This document shows positions 24,555-36,502 of a DNA stretch of 64,000 nt, in pieces. The notes beneath the pieces were generated by a model, which was not told the origin of the DNA, did not search any database, and saw only the letters and a program-made list of their open reading frames with translations. Each line of letters begins with the position of its first letter. Position 1 is the stretch's first letter. The DNA is from Camellia lanceoleosa. Its lineage: Eukaryota; Streptophyta; Magnoliopsida; Ericales; Theaceae. The stretch lies in the NCBI GenBank assembly GCA_025200525.1, contig CM045762.1, forward strand, positions 126,423,752 to 126,487,751, in the 5' to 3' direction. Position numbers and translations under genes: made by a program.

Positions 24555-26464
24555 GTTGAGACCACAATAGAGTTGGAGATTTAATGGATCATATATGGGT
24601 TTTCTTTGTTTTGTGAAAATTCCGAGTGCAAGAATTCTATCCCCTCCCTTGTATCCTCTCATTCTATTAAGATCATCTATGCAATTTCTTTCCCACCATT
24701 AAATGAGATGAGAGGTCAGACCCCAACATTATTCAGACAATAAGGAAAGAGCGTGTCATTCTTTGGACGTGTTGGGTATTTGCTTCATTGAAAGAAATAA
24801 GGGACACAAAGGTTAGTGAATTTTGAGTTTGTGTATGGGAGAAAAAGATAGGATGAGAATGTAAGTTAAAAGGGCAACTGTACTCAAGCAGCAGAGGTGC
24901 TCAGGGTTTTTTATTTTAAATTTTTTTTTTTTTTTTATCCATTGTTATATTTCAATTTTTGTATGCCACACCCAGGTCAGTAGTTTTTCTTCTTCAAGGT
25001 ATATTGGAATATTTTTAAGTGTTATATACTCACATGGAGCCTCATCTCAGCTCCTAGGTTTGAAATTTTTTACAAAACTCGTGAATGTGTTTTTGTTGTG
25101 TTCTTTTGGAGTAATACAAGTCAAGTATCTCAGTCCGTTTGTATCTCCACAATTGTGCTTGAGTTCTGCATGCGTTGGCGGGGTTGATTTGTGCCATCCT
25201 AATCTGTTTTTAGACTCCCATCAACTTTCTATCTCTACTGTCAATTTTTTTTTATTTTTTATTTAATGAAAGAAATTAAAGGATGGGGCATGGGAGGTAA
25301 AGTAGGTATTCGGATTCAGGTTGTCTGGGTCGTTTTGTCTCACTGTTTCTGCCATCAGGGCTGTGGCTCGGGCTTTTTAATTGGTTCGCATTTGGGTGCT
25401 AAAAATGTGGAAATCCGGATAGATTGCCTTCTCTCGGTAAAGGGCTTGAAAACTCGACACACTGCGGAAAGATTTTTGATCTCTATGTGATAGATATCTG
25501 TTAATGTAGTAATCTTGAAAATAGCTAGGTCTGACTTCCTACTCAGTCTTGTTAAGGGCTGTATTGGAACTAAGAGTAGATCTCTAATGGTGCTTGATGT
25601 TTTGGCATTGTCAAAGTCATAATTTATCTAGTTACATTATAAGAATGTCAAATTATAGTAACGTTGCTGTAGTGGTCATGTATGATTTTGAAACTGTAAA
25701 CTAATTTTTATTAGTATTTTTTTTAAGCTGTCAACTAATTATTATTATTATTTTTTTAACGAATATTTGGGGTTGATTTTTTAAGTAATTCTTTTGGTGA
25801 TTTTTTGCCTTTCATAATTTTTTATTTTTATTTTTATTTTTATAAAAGGTGTACTTTTTAAGTATCTACCTAATCTGGATAGATTGATTTTTTTTAATTT
25901 TTTGTTTTTGGTGATTTTTTTTTTTATTTATCTAATTTACATATAGTTTTTAGTTTTCAAATCTTTTTGCACTACGGACTAAAAAAATTAAAAAATTTAG
26001 ACACATTAAAAAAAATACTAAATACAAAACAGCTTGAAAAAAGGCGAAATTTTTAGGTGGATGTCGGATCCCACCTATGTCACCAACCAGTCTTTATCCT
26101 TACAAGTAATTGACAAGATATTCATCGTGGTAAGATCAGAGACAACAATTAAATACATAAAGATTTCTTTGCAGAGGTTCCAATTTATGCGGCCAACATC
26201 TTTCAAAGGCCTTTTTAAATTAATTGATCATTATTTATTAGTATTAGCAAAAAAATGATCCATTAGTGTGTTTAGATTACTTGGTGTATAGAAGATGACA
26301 ATAATACGTTGAATTCTTCAACACAACGTGTCTGTTGATACTGCGAACAAGTTCTTGAGAATCGATAAAAGCATTGCAATTTAGTTTGTGAATAAATTTT
26401 GAAGAGTGATTGTTGTTATTTACGAAGAAGTATATTTAAGATCACCAAATGTGGCAAATATATC
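24555..26464. other. SEC23 3' flank and AT-rich intergenic DNA
   Basis: The 3' untranslated region probably runs a few hundred bases past the stop, but no poly(A) site can be fixed. Small frames at 25060-25490 and 26034-26258 show no family resemblance. Long T runs are at 24919-24938 and 25733-25860. I see no further gene. Confidence 0.5.
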
Positions 26465-26880
26465 GAGATGGGAGGGGTTTCTCTCTAGTTTGGTTTTCCA
26501 ATTAGAGGGTGGTATTGGTCTTTGTGAGCCCACCACAAAGTCCACATTAATGATCCGAACTATTTAATGTTTAGGACTCATCAAGTATTTCATCTTTGTA
26601 AAAAATCATGTTGATCGAATATCAATAGTCATTCAATAAGATTACATTTGTGTGAACAATTTAATTTTAAAAGCATATTTACCGTTAACACAAATGTGAT
26701 TTAATTAAATGGTTATCGATATCTTATCGATATAATTTTTTGTAGGGATGAAATACTCAATAAATCCTATACATTGAACGATTCGAATCACCGATGTAGG
26801 CTCCGTGATGAGCCCACAAAACCCAACATATCAGATTGGAGAGAAACCTCTCCCTATCCAAATTACTACAAGAGGGAGAT
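26465..26880. mobile_element. Foldback MITE, ~415 bp
   Basis: The two halves are inverted copies. Left GGGAGGGGTTTCTCTC...GAGCCCACCAC...AATGTTTAGGACTCATCAAGTATTTCATC matches the reverse complement of the right half (GGGAGAGGTTTCTCTCC...GGGCTCATCAC...AATGTATAGGATTTATTGAGTATTTCATC). Pairing extends nearly to the centre. No coding frame is seen, and a flank duplication is not clear. Confidence 0.75.
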
Positions 26881-27769
26881 AAATGTAGGTTAGGTAGAAC
26901 GTTAGAAAGTTTAGATTGTATACCCTGATGTTGGGAGAATGTCCAACTTCATTGCATGTTTTTTTCAATAGATGTGTAAATAAGCTATCAATTGCAATCG
27001 AGAGAATGAGCTCCTATACTTGTGAATCATAAGTTTTGTGCAGAAATTAAATTTTGAATTATATAGTTTTGTTTATATATTAATATTCAAACTAAAAATA
27101 ATATGTAAATTAAGAGAAAATGAGGTGTGGAAGTAAAAGCTGTCTTTGTTCAAATTAATAGCATGCGGCTAAAAAAAAAAAAAAAACAACATAGTCTCAC
27201 TTTTTTTTTTAGGATTTCTTTGAAACTTTACCGACCTAAATTGCTCTCTACCTTCTTTTATATATATATATATATATATATTTTTTTATTCCCTTTGAAT
27301 TCCTTCCCACCGAATTGAAATGAGGATAAAACTTAAATTTTGTGTTAAAATAAAGAAAAATTTATCTATAAATCCCATATTGAGAAAATGGTGATTTGAT
27401 TAGTCCCACCAATTTTTTTATAGGCTAATTAGTCCCATTAATTTTGAAAAGGTAGATTTAATATATTATTTAAAAATTAAATTTACGATTATACTCTTAT
27501 TTCTATTATTATTTTTTATTTTTTATTTATTATTTATTTTAAAGAAAGGTAAGATACATGAATCAAATTTGGGATGAATTTTTATATGGAAATCCTTTTT
27601 ATTTGGAATGACTTGAAATGTAAGATTTTTTAAATATTTCAAAAGAAATACAAAAATAATTTGAAATATGAGATTTTTTAAACATTCTAAAAGGATGTAG
27701 GATTCTGTAAATATTTAGAAAAGAGTACAAAAACTCGTTAATAAGTTTTGAACAAATGTATAATCTCAA
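26881..27769. other. AT-rich spacer with (TA)n microsatellite
   Basis: A TA dinucleotide run lies at 27259-27281. At 27341-27480 the phrases AAATCCCATATTGAG, GATTAGTCCCACC and CTAATTAGTCCCATTAATTTTG resemble the sub-terminal part of plant Mutator-like ends, but no partner end was found. There is no gene. Confidence 0.5.
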
Positions 27770-28160
27770 CCTGTAACGCTCAAACGTGACACTCCAATGT
27801 AACCCTAAAAAAAAATATCCTTAGTATATTTTTTTCCAAATGTAACATTTCAAAAAAATTTCTTAGTGTAATACTTTAATGTTACATATAAAAAATCTAA
27901 AAGGTGTGAGATTCTTCAAACCATTCTAAAAAGAATACAGAAATTCATTTATAAGCTTTGGATAAATATATAATTTCAAACTGTAAGTGTTATACTTAGA
28001 AAATGTACACTAAATAATTTTTTAGTATTTTTTTGTGTTACATTAAAATGTTACGTTTGAAATTATATTGATTGGAGTGTTACGTTTAAAAAAAGTATAT
28101 TAAGGAGTTTTTTTGTGTGTTACATTGAAGTGTTACGTTTGAAAAAAATTTGGAGTGTTA
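27770..28160. mobile_element. Foldback element, ~390 bp
   Basis: The left arm (CAAACGTGACACTCCAATGTAACCC, an A run, TATCCTTAGTATATTTTTTT) is matched by the reverse complement of the right arm (CAAACGTAACACTTCAATGTAACAC, an A run, CTCCTTAATATACTTTTTTT). The loop is AT-rich. Recurrent GTGTTACGTTTGAAA motifs lie in the right arm. No coding frame is seen. Confidence 0.65.
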
Positions 28161-29220
28161 CTGATCGGTGCTTAATAGTTACACATTTAAACTATATACA
28201 TTTTATTAGTCTACCTATTTATATTATTTTATAATTTTGTGTGTTGTATATATTTTAGAATTTATACATAAATTAATGTAAATAATATATTTTAAATATC
28301 TTAAATAATATATTATTTTATTATAATATATTTTAATATATATAAGTTATATAATAATAAATAGATAGTCACTGTTAGCATTATCCAACACACATTACCA
28401 TCCAACATCATCATCTCTTTTCTTTTTCTTTCCTTTTTCTTTTATATTAGTTTTATTTGTTTGTTTTGCAGGTTCTGAAGTTGTCTATAAATTTGGAGGC
28501 AAGCCTGGGCACACGGGGAAAGACAGCTAGAGAGGTGCGAGCTCTCGGAAGAGAAGAAAAATTAGTAATAAGAAAGTGTAGAGTATTTCTTTTGTAAAGT
28601 GATAGTTTTATAATTCTGTGGAACTAATTTCCTCATTTTAAGATTAAGTTGAAACTTTAATCAAGTGATTGAGGTAGTTTGTATTTAGTTTTGTAGAGTT
28701 TTAATTGATTTGAGTACTGTTATATAACTTAGATTTTTATACAAATATTGTTTTATCAAATTATATGTTCACTGGTCATCAATACAAGTTATACAAATAT
28801 TTTTCATGCTTGTGTAATAAAATTGTTAGACGAGTCATATCTAATAAGATGGGTCGTGCATCAACCTTAGTTTAGCGGTGATGATCCATACTAAGCGAAG
28901 ATGATTCGTGGTTTTCTGATTCTACAACACAAATCTTTTTAAGTGATATGTCCCCATCAAGATATATCGTAATACCCATTTCAATAATTTTCTACAATCT
29001 AAATATGAATAACCCCCAATTATAAGATTAATAGTGGATTTTAACTCTTAAGATTTTCTTTTTATTATCTTTCATCCTCTAGCCATAAATCTTTAAATTA
29101 AAGTCAACTTTCACAATCTTTGTGGTTTGACATCCATTTTCAGCCGCTATACTTCGGAGTAATAGTTATTACTCTGTTTTCAATTAATATATTTTGGTGG
29201 GCAAACGACCTACCAATTTT

Positions 29221-29238
29221 TGGCGCCGTTGCCGGGGA
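29221..29238 (+). promoter_or_regulatory. Primer-binding site complementary to tRNA-Asp
   Basis: TGGCGCCGTTGCCGGGGA, five bases after an LTR ending CCTACCA. This is the primer site typical of plant Athila-type gypsy elements and fixes the left LTR/internal border at 29215/29216. Confidence 0.85.
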
Positions 29239-29781
29239 CTAAAATAGAATTGTTTAATTTAGAGATTTATTTATAAAACCAAACAAAAAAATTTTAAAAA
29301 AATAAAAATTTGAGTTTAGTTTCTTTATGCAAGAGAAATATAAGCTTAAACCAAATAATAATAAAAAAATAATAAAAAAATACAAAAATAAAAAATAAAA
29401 TTTTGGATACTGTGACACATAAAGGAGATAACCATATTGGACATATAACTTATGGACTATTTACTTTTGTTGGACACTTGTGAATTAATTACCTCTGTTG
29501 GACATATAATTTGGAGGATAAATAAAGACTACTGACTACTTACATTTACTTTATTGTAATTTCTTTTATTATGTACATTTATTTTCTTTCTTAGAGGTCT
29601 TAAACCCCCTTTTATTTTATTACAATTTAGTTTATTGCAATTTTTGTATATTTATACTAATTTGCAAGTTTTAGCTAATTCAGAAAAAAAAAGAAAAAAA
29701 AAAGGCAAGTTTTTGAACTCTTTTGACAACAACAAAGGTTGGAGCTATCTAGTGTTTTGGAGTCTTGTGTATAGTGGAGTT

Positions 29782-30324
29782 ATGGGGTATTTTAAAAATA
29801 ATTTTTACGGATATAAGAGTCACTCTGTCGATTATTTTGAAACCCCTCTTGATTATTTTCAATATCAACATTATACTCCACCACCTCAATATTCTTCCTA
29901 TTTTGAAGAAAGAGTGTTGCAAATGCTTCATAGTACACAATTGTTGCCCTCCCAAATCCCACCTCAACAAAATTTAGATCACGAGGACAGAGTGCTAACA
30001 TTTCTTCAAAGCAGCTTAGAATCCACCAATGAGTTGTTGCATATCCAGGATCAATCGATTGCCAAACTAGAAGTCCATTTAGAGCAAATAGCTAATATTC
30101 TTAATAGGAAAGAAGAGATTGTTTCCCATTTTCCAATAGAAAATTCTTTAGGAGAGTTTCTAACTCATCATTTTGATTTTGATGATAGTGATATGGATAA
30201 GTCGTTTTTTACCCCTTTTAGAGAATCACATTTTTCTTCCATTGAAGATGATCCATTCTCAACCCTATCTTTTTCACCTTGTGTGGAAGTACCCCATTTG
30301 GAGTTAGAACCTACCCTCAGATAA
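29782..30324 (+). pseudogene. Gag-like frame of Athila/Tat-type retroelement
   Basis: An open frame of about 180 codons starts at an in-frame ATG at 29782; the frame is open further upstream to 29635. It is rich in Tyr/Phe/Gln at first. Then it reads LQSSLESTNELLHIQDQSIAKLEVHLEQIANILNRKEE, matching the conserved gag C-terminal motif QSIAKLExQLGQIAxxLNRRE of plant Athila-type gypsy elements. The usual N-terminal gag core and zinc knuckle are missing. The message seems to continue in another frame after 30324 (to ~30500). It was probably inactivated, or is a minimal gag of a non-autonomous element. Confidence 0.65.
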
Positions 30325-31116
30325 TACTGATAGGTTTTTAGATAGGGTCGGGACTATCTCCATGGATACTCCTCCATCTATTTATCTAGTGTCTGAGAAA
30401 ATAATGAGTAAGTTTAGTGGATTTGACAATGATTTGAACTGCAACTTCGTTTTTGACGATGATTTTTTGATCTCTATTCCTAGGGTTTTTTTTTCTTTTT
30501 TGCCAGCATATATATATATATATTTTAGGAATTTGTCTAAATGAAATAGGATGGATTGGTGTTGATATGATTTCCTACTAAAAGACACATCCTAAGTTTG
30601 CATATATTACTCCTGTTTTGTTAAAAGATCACTTTATAACTCACTTTTGTTTGAGTCAAATAATTTCTACCGGGATAACCCATATCTCATAAATCATAAG
30701 AAGTGGAAAAAGTGGAATTGTTGCAATTAGGTAAATAGAATAGATTTTTTTTTTTTATTTTTTTTTTATGTGTTTTCAGTGTGGTATGCTAGGGCAAAAT
30801 AGACAAGTACAGCTTTAAAGGGAATCGCTGAGTGGCTTGAGACGAGTTACTTAAAGGATGATAAAATTTTCAGCCCTAAACCGTCTTGGAATCTGATGAT
30901 AAATGACCAATTTTTATTTTTATCACTATTGCATTCCCTTTCACTGTTCTGTTAGTCCTTTGTGGTATGTGCCATTAAGGACAATGTCAATTAAGTTGGG
31001 AGAAATGGTTTTGTTTATTTGTTTTTGTTTAAAAAAAAAAATAAAATCAATTTTTCTTTGTGTGTGCCGTTGTGTGTGCTTCTGTTTTTGTTTAAAAAAA
31101 AATATAAACATATATA

Positions 31117-31398
31117 CTTCCTTCATCCCAAAATATTAGTTTTTTATTTCATTTTTCATTGTTCTAAAATATTAGTCCATTTTCAAAAATTAAGGAATAA
31201 AACAATATGAATTTACTATTTTGTTCTTCTTTTAAATTCAATAATAACACAAAAAGTACAATTATGACAATTAATATTCCCAAAAAATGCATTATCAAAG
31301 GGTAATTTTGAAAAAGTAATATTTTTAAAATATAATAATTGTACTATATAAAAAAAAAAGATTTCCCAAAAGGAATCATTATTTTGGGATGGAAGGAG
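31117..31398. mobile_element. Stowaway-like MITE
   Basis: A 282-bp element with ends CTTCCTTCATCCCAAAATA and, inverted, CTCCTTCCATCCCAAAATA, flanked by TA on both sides (31115-31116, 31399-31400). These are the ends and TA target typical of plant Stowaway (Tc1/mariner) MITEs. Confidence 0.9.
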
Positions 31399-31721
31399 TA
31401 TATTTTTTGTTTGTGTGCTGTTGTTTTTCTTTTTAAAAATAAAAAATAGGTTTTGTGTTGTGTGCGTGTTGTGTTATAAAAAATTCATGTCATCAATTGT
31501 TAATTTTAAGAGAAAATCAGTGTAAGGTCCCTTTCCCATTTTTAGTAATGAAAGAGATTTACAATATTATTTTATGATATCTAAGATTCCTTAACTCTAC
31601 ACCCATATATCACAGAGAAATTTGACTCTCTCAAATCAAACCTCATCTCTCTCTCTCTCTCTCTTTCTCTCTCTGTTCGCTCACAATTTGTTTATCAAAT
31701 TCTCTCTCTCTCTCTTTGACA
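31399..31721 (+). promoter_or_regulatory. Probable captured 5' flank of the aminotransferase fragment
   Basis: A (TC)n-rich stretch at 31640-31715 lies directly before the ATG of the aspartate aminotransferase exon, as in many plant 5' leaders. Upstream is AT-rich DNA that may be the gene's promoter carried along. I infer this from contiguity only. Confidence 0.4.
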
Positions 31722-31904
31722 ATGGCGATTCGAACTGCGTTGTCGATTCAAATTCTGAAGAATTCGTCAATCGCATCGTTCGGAGCTCAATCTATGTCCT
31801 CTTCATCGTGGCGAACCGTTAAGCCTGCTCCCAAAGACCCCATTCTTGGTGTCACTGAAGCTTTTCTCGTAGATCTGAATCTTAGCAAAGTCAATGTCAG
31901 AGTG
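31722..31904 (+). pseudogene. First exon of mitochondrial aspartate aminotransferase (gene fragment)
   Basis: The frame begins ATG and codes 61 residues: a Ser/Arg-rich presequence (ALSIQILKNSSIASFGAQ) then SSSWRTVKPAPKDPILGVTE and AFLVDLNLSKVNVRV. Plant mitochondrial aspartate aminotransferase (ASP1 type) has WxxVxPAPKDPILGVTEAFLADPxPxKVNVGVGAYRDD at this place. The frame ends at an intact splice donor GTAAGC exactly where exon 1 of the gene would end, but no later exon (GAYRDD, substrate- or PLP-binding parts) was found. Changes such as the Gly-to-Arg near the end indicate relaxed constraint. It lies inside a retroelement and so looks like a transduplicated fragment. Confidence 0.8.
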
Positions 31905-33585
31905 GTAAGCTACGAGCTATATTTAACTCCTTTTAATTTTCAGTCCGTGTTCCACTATTTCCCTGCACCATGCTCTTTTACTTAGTTTTGCAACTATATA
32001 ATTGTCTCACATGTACTTCATTTCCTTGGTTTACATGGTCATTGTACAAATGATGCCCAGTTACATTAATGCCTGCAATGGTGGACCATATTAGAAGACT
32101 ATTTCACGACGTGTAGATGAACCTGTAGTTTGGGGATATACTTCATTATCTCTTGTATGGTGTATGCAGCAATCAAGTTCAATTTGAATAAGAGATTTAT
32201 AATATGCTGAGAAGCAAGTTGAGGAAATCATATTCCAAGGGAAAATAATACCCAAGAGTTTGGTCTTTTGTATCAATATTACCCGAAGCAATAATTTTTT
32301 AATTTTTCTTTTCTTTTTGATGAGTCAAGAAAAAAATACAATATTTGAGCCATGTTATCAGATAGTACTACATGTTAGAATTGTACTATTATTTGATTAA
32401 TAATTCTCACCTCAACATCATCATTTTCACTAATGTTTGTTTGTTCTCATTTTGCAACAACAACTGACTCCACCAAACTTCTGTTTTGCCTGGTTTGGCA
32501 GCATTTTCTTGGATTCATTTAGATGGAATCTCTACCTTTTTATTTTGATAGTGATTTAACCTATGTTATTTGATGTCTATTAAATTAAAAAGTATATCTA
32601 CTTTGTTCTAAAGGATATGAAACAACTTAGATGTACACTCTCCTACTAATATTTATTATCAGTGAGTATCTTTTCTTTACCAAATTTCTCTAGACAATGA
32701 GAAGTCCAGAGAAATTTGGAGAGAATTTCTTTAGAGAGTGGGAAGTCTAGAGAAATTGGATGATAGGTGCTCCAATTTGTCAGTCTATTTTAGTTGCCAC
32801 TAAAAGCATTTGCAGTTCGGTTATTAAGTTTATATTGGATTTGAAGAACACAGTTTGGCTTGTAGTATAATTTTCTACCATAGTCACTAAATCATTTGAT
32901 AACACATGATGCTTAGCATTTAGTGTTTATTAGCTACAAACTTATTTTGCCATTAATTGCCTTTTGTAGTATGCATACGACAACACAGACAAAACAAAGT
33001 GTTTCATTGTTTCACTAAGACTGACCGAACTATTTTGGCTATTGTATCCCCCTTCACAGAGGCTGCAGAAGTGTTTGCAGACACTTTATTAGTGTTGATG
33101 TGGGTAATATCTGCAAGGTAAATTCCAAGTTTTATGTTCGGTTTTAGTGGGCATATCTGCTTTGAGGTTTCTGGTGTTTCATCTATTTGGTGTCTTGACA
33201 TTTTTATATATCCTGTAGAATCGTGCAATGTATTTCTTCTTCTCAATAGCTGCAAGTTTGCATTTTTATATTTTATTTAAATGTTGAATTTTGTTTTGAC
33301 GTAGGTCTCCTGCAAATACACTCATTTGGAGAGAATTTCTCTGGACAATGGAAAGTTTAGAGAAATTTGAAGAGAAGTCCAGAGAAATTTGGAGAGAATT
33401 TCTCTAGAGAGTGGGAAGTCTAGAGAAATTTGAGATCATTTCTAAATTTCTCTAAAGAGAATGGTTCACTTACTAAAATTCAGGCTAGTTCATTTACTCC
33501 AATTCAAGTTGGTTTGTGTGAATCAATCTCTCTCTCTCTCTCTCTGAAGTGAATTTTTTCCCCCAAATTGATTCATATTGATAAA
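31905..33585. other. Non-coding DNA between two gene fragments
   Basis: No further aminotransferase exon was found. Blocks rich in AGAGAAATTTGGAGAGAATTTCTCT occur at 32690-32765 and 33330-33445, forming local inverted and direct repeats. The rest is AT-rich and possibly intronic in origin. Confidence 0.5.
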
Positions 33586-33672
33586 CTCATATGGCGATGG
33601 ACGCATTACTGGAAACAACGCGATCAAGTTCTTTGGCATGTCCAATTTGCCTCGATCTGATCTCAAGCAGGT
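33586..33672 (+). pseudogene. EH-domain (EHD protein) exon fragment
   Basis: The frame reads NSYGDGRITGNNAIKFFGMS then NLPRSDLKQ and stops at CAG followed by GTCTCT, a possible donor. Plant EHD1/EHD2 endocytosis proteins have DSDGDGRITGNDAxKFFxMSxLxRxxLKQVWAIAD in their N-terminal EH domain (EF-hand loop). The loop residues Asp are changed to Asn and Tyr, and no other part of the protein is present. It is a single captured exon piece lying ~1.7 kb from the aminotransferase fragment, in the same orientation. Confidence 0.75.
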
Positions 33673-33748
33673 CTCTCACTCTCTCCCTCTCAGTTATTTT
33701 GTTTTGTTTTGTTTTGTTTTTGGTTATTTGATTGATGTTATCTGTTTG

Positions 33749-33888
33749 GTTGCTGAGAAAAAGAATTACTAATTTGTTCTCACAGTCAAGTAGTGGTGTT
33801 ATTATCTGGAAAGAGGTGATTTTCTCTAGGAAGAAATTCTCTAGGATTTCTCTAGACTCTGCATTGAATTTTCTCTGGCTTCTCTCTC

Positions 33889-33926
<38 letters not shown>

Positions 33927-34110
33927 GTTTCATTTTTTTTTTGTTTTTGTTTTTTGGTGGTTGCTGAGAAAAAGAATTGCTAATTTGTTCTCACAGTCAA
34001 GTAGTGGTGTTATTCTCTGGAAATAGGTGATTTTCTCTGGGAAGAAATTCTCCAGAATTTCTCTGGACCAAAGAATTTCTCTGGACTCTGGATTAAATTT
34101 TCTCTGGCTT
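33749..34110. repeat. ~210-bp spaced direct duplication with TTCTCT-rich tracts
   Basis: A ~140-base unit starting GTTGCTGAGAAAAAGAATT and containing TCACAGTCAAGTAGTGGTG occurs at 33749 and again at 33960. Between and after the copies are a (CT)n run (33893-33922) and repeated AGAATTTCTCTGGA motifs reaching 34145. Confidence 0.8.
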
Positions 34111-34145
34111 GGACCAGAGAATTTCTCTGGATTGAATTTTCTCTG

Positions 34146-35490
34146 GTTTGATTTGAGGGACCTTAGACATTATGAAAATATTGGATGTCCTTTATGCTAT
34201 AAAATCTTAATACCGGAGACCTTAAAAAAAATCCCCTAATTTTAATGCCTTAGCATTTTAATTATATCTTAGTTTATTATACTATTTTTTGATTAAAAAT
34301 AATTTTTTTTTATTTTATATTTGAATGATCTGCATATGCACATAACCGTTTAAATATTCTTTAATTAATTTTTAGACTTGGACTTGAACATCTTGATGAT
34401 CAATGTAGAGACTATAACCCGTGTGAGATTTTGAGCCTATCATTTTGTTTTTGAGGGTCATTATATTTACTCTTAACTATTCATTTGGAAGTACACTATT
34501 TTGTTGATCAGATTGATTTTTTTCATTTTGGTTGAATGTTGAGAAATCATGTTGCATTTATACTCTCTAAAAATCATGAAAGTTGAAAAATTCTACCTCA
34601 TTTTGGGAAATGATTTAGGCCATTTTTGCATTATTTGAGCTTCAACATTTCTTTCTCTACACTAAAAAATCCTTTGAAACCAATTTGAACCTACATGCCA
34701 AACCTTTCATTCAATAAATTCCTAGTGATAATTGGTCACTGTCTTCAGGAGCAAAAGAATGGAGGAATTTATAAAGAGGAGGATGGAGAAGAAAAAAGAA
34801 AAAAGAAAAAAAAAGAATAAAAGGAAAAAAAAAGAAAAAGAAAAGTAAGATTATAGAAATGAGTTTACACTGGTACATATTGTAAAAGAAAGAAAATGTC
34901 AAAAGTATGAAATAATAATTTTAATTGTTCTCTTAGAGTCCAAAAGGAGATATTGATTTTTACCCATTCTCTTACCTATCCCTAGCCCTGTTTGACTAAC
35001 CCAATAAAAGCCCTATTTTGGTCCCGGAATTGGTGAAATTTAGATACAGACATGATGGATAGAGGTGTTAGTATAATTTTTCAGCATTTAACATTCTTTT
35101 GAAGAGACTGTATCCTTTCATGCTAATGTTTTTCATCACTTATATGCGAGATATTATAATTTGTTTATATTAATTCCACTCACATATGTTGAGAGTACAT
35201 AAATTTGCAGCATATCTAGTGATTCATTTGTTGAGTGCAAAATTTGTGAGATATGAGTCGAAGCATACTTCTAATAGAACTAGAGTCCACTTTCATTGAG
35301 AGATTAATTAATATTTTTGTTAACTATAATTTACACACACCGAATATAGAGATAGATAAATTTAACTATGATAATCCTTTTGTTAATTTGTTAATATATT
35401 AAAATGTGCATATTTTCTTTTAAAAAAAATGTGTTTAAAAAAGAAAAAAATCTAAATTTTGTGAGTATATTCACTATAAACTCTCACGAG
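34146..35490. other. Retroelement 3' non-coding region
   Basis: No gene is seen. Phrases such as TTTGAACCTACATGCCAAACCTTTCATTC (~34683-34712) resemble the stretch that follows pol in plant Athila/Tat elements, supporting that this belongs to the retroelement. A purine-rich A/G tract lies at 34780-34845. Confidence 0.4.
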
Positions 35491-35498
35491 GCTACAAC

Positions 35499-36502
35499 TA
35501 GGAATGATAACAGGGCGGGGCGGGGCGGGCGCGGGGCCGAGGATGACACTTCTTGTCCCCCGATCCCTGAAGGTAAAAAAATCCCCGTCCCCGGCCTCGA
35601 TCCCCGGCGGGGAACCCATCACTTCCCCCACCCCCGTCCCCTAACAAGGATCGGGTTTCCCTGACCCCGAAAATTCCCAGACAGATCTGTTCAACACACA
35701 AGAACCCAAAAAAAAAAAAAACAAAAAAAAAATCTGTCCAATAGATGATAGAACAGATCTGTTCAACACACCCACACAACAACAATCATCAACAACAACA
35801 GATACATATATATACAGATATATATACACAACAATCATAAAAAAAAATTAATCATTAACAACAACATATATATATACACAATAATCATCAAAAAAATTTG
35901 TTCATCATGGACAGAGGGAGGGTTCACGGACGGAGGGAGGGCTTCACTTCTTTAGATCTGTTCAGACGGAGGGCTTTACGATTTGACGGAGGGCTTCACG
36001 ATCTGACGAAGGGCTTCCCGGATGGAGGGCTTCTTCACTTCTTCAGATCTGTTTAGACAGAGGGTTCACAATCTGACGGAGGGCTTCACGGACGGAGGGA
36101 GAGAGAGAGAGAGAGGGGGAGACAGAGAGGGGGAAAGGGAGAGGGAGAGGAGAGGGAGGGAGAGAGATGAGATTGAGATTTGAGTCAGTGAGTGAGGGAG
36201 AGAGAGATGAGGGCCACGGTAAGAGAGAGAGAGACAGAGAAGTGAAACTGAAAAATAGGTTTGGTTTATATATATAGAGGGGTAAAAGAGTAATTTCACT
36301 TCAGGGATAAAACAGGACAAGGACAGGGATGGGGACGGGCCGGGGCTGGGACATTTATCCCCGTCCTCGGCCCGAAATTGATATGAGATTAATTTTTGAA
36401 TACCATCCCCTCCTCGTTGGGGATATTTTTCAAGGAAAAACCGCTCAAATCGGGGTCGGGGAGTCGAGTCCCTATCGGGCCGGGTTTGAATTGCCATCCC
36501 TA
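35499..36502. mobile_element. hAT-type MITE with perfect 8-bp target duplication
   Basis: The 1004-bp element is flanked by GCTACAAC on both sides (35491-35498, 36503-36510). The ends are TAGGAATGATAAC and, inverted, TAGGGATGGCAATTC. Next to each end are GC-rich arms with CCCCG/CGGGG blocks that pair. Inside are repeated GACGGAGGGCTTCAC units (35917-36095), two copies of GACAGATCTGTTCAACACAC-like sequence (35680, 35752), and a GA-rich stretch. Similar GC-armed hAT MITEs are widespread in eudicots. No protein is coded. Confidence 0.9.

Noticed and set aside
25266..25490. 74-codon frame downstream of SEC23
   Set aside because: No recognisable domain, no splice context, and it lies in or just past the likely 3' flank.
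29221..29238. Possible tRNA-Asp gene fragment
   Set aside because: Only the 18 bases complementary to the tRNA 3' end are present, directly after an LTR end; it is a primer site, not a tRNA gene.
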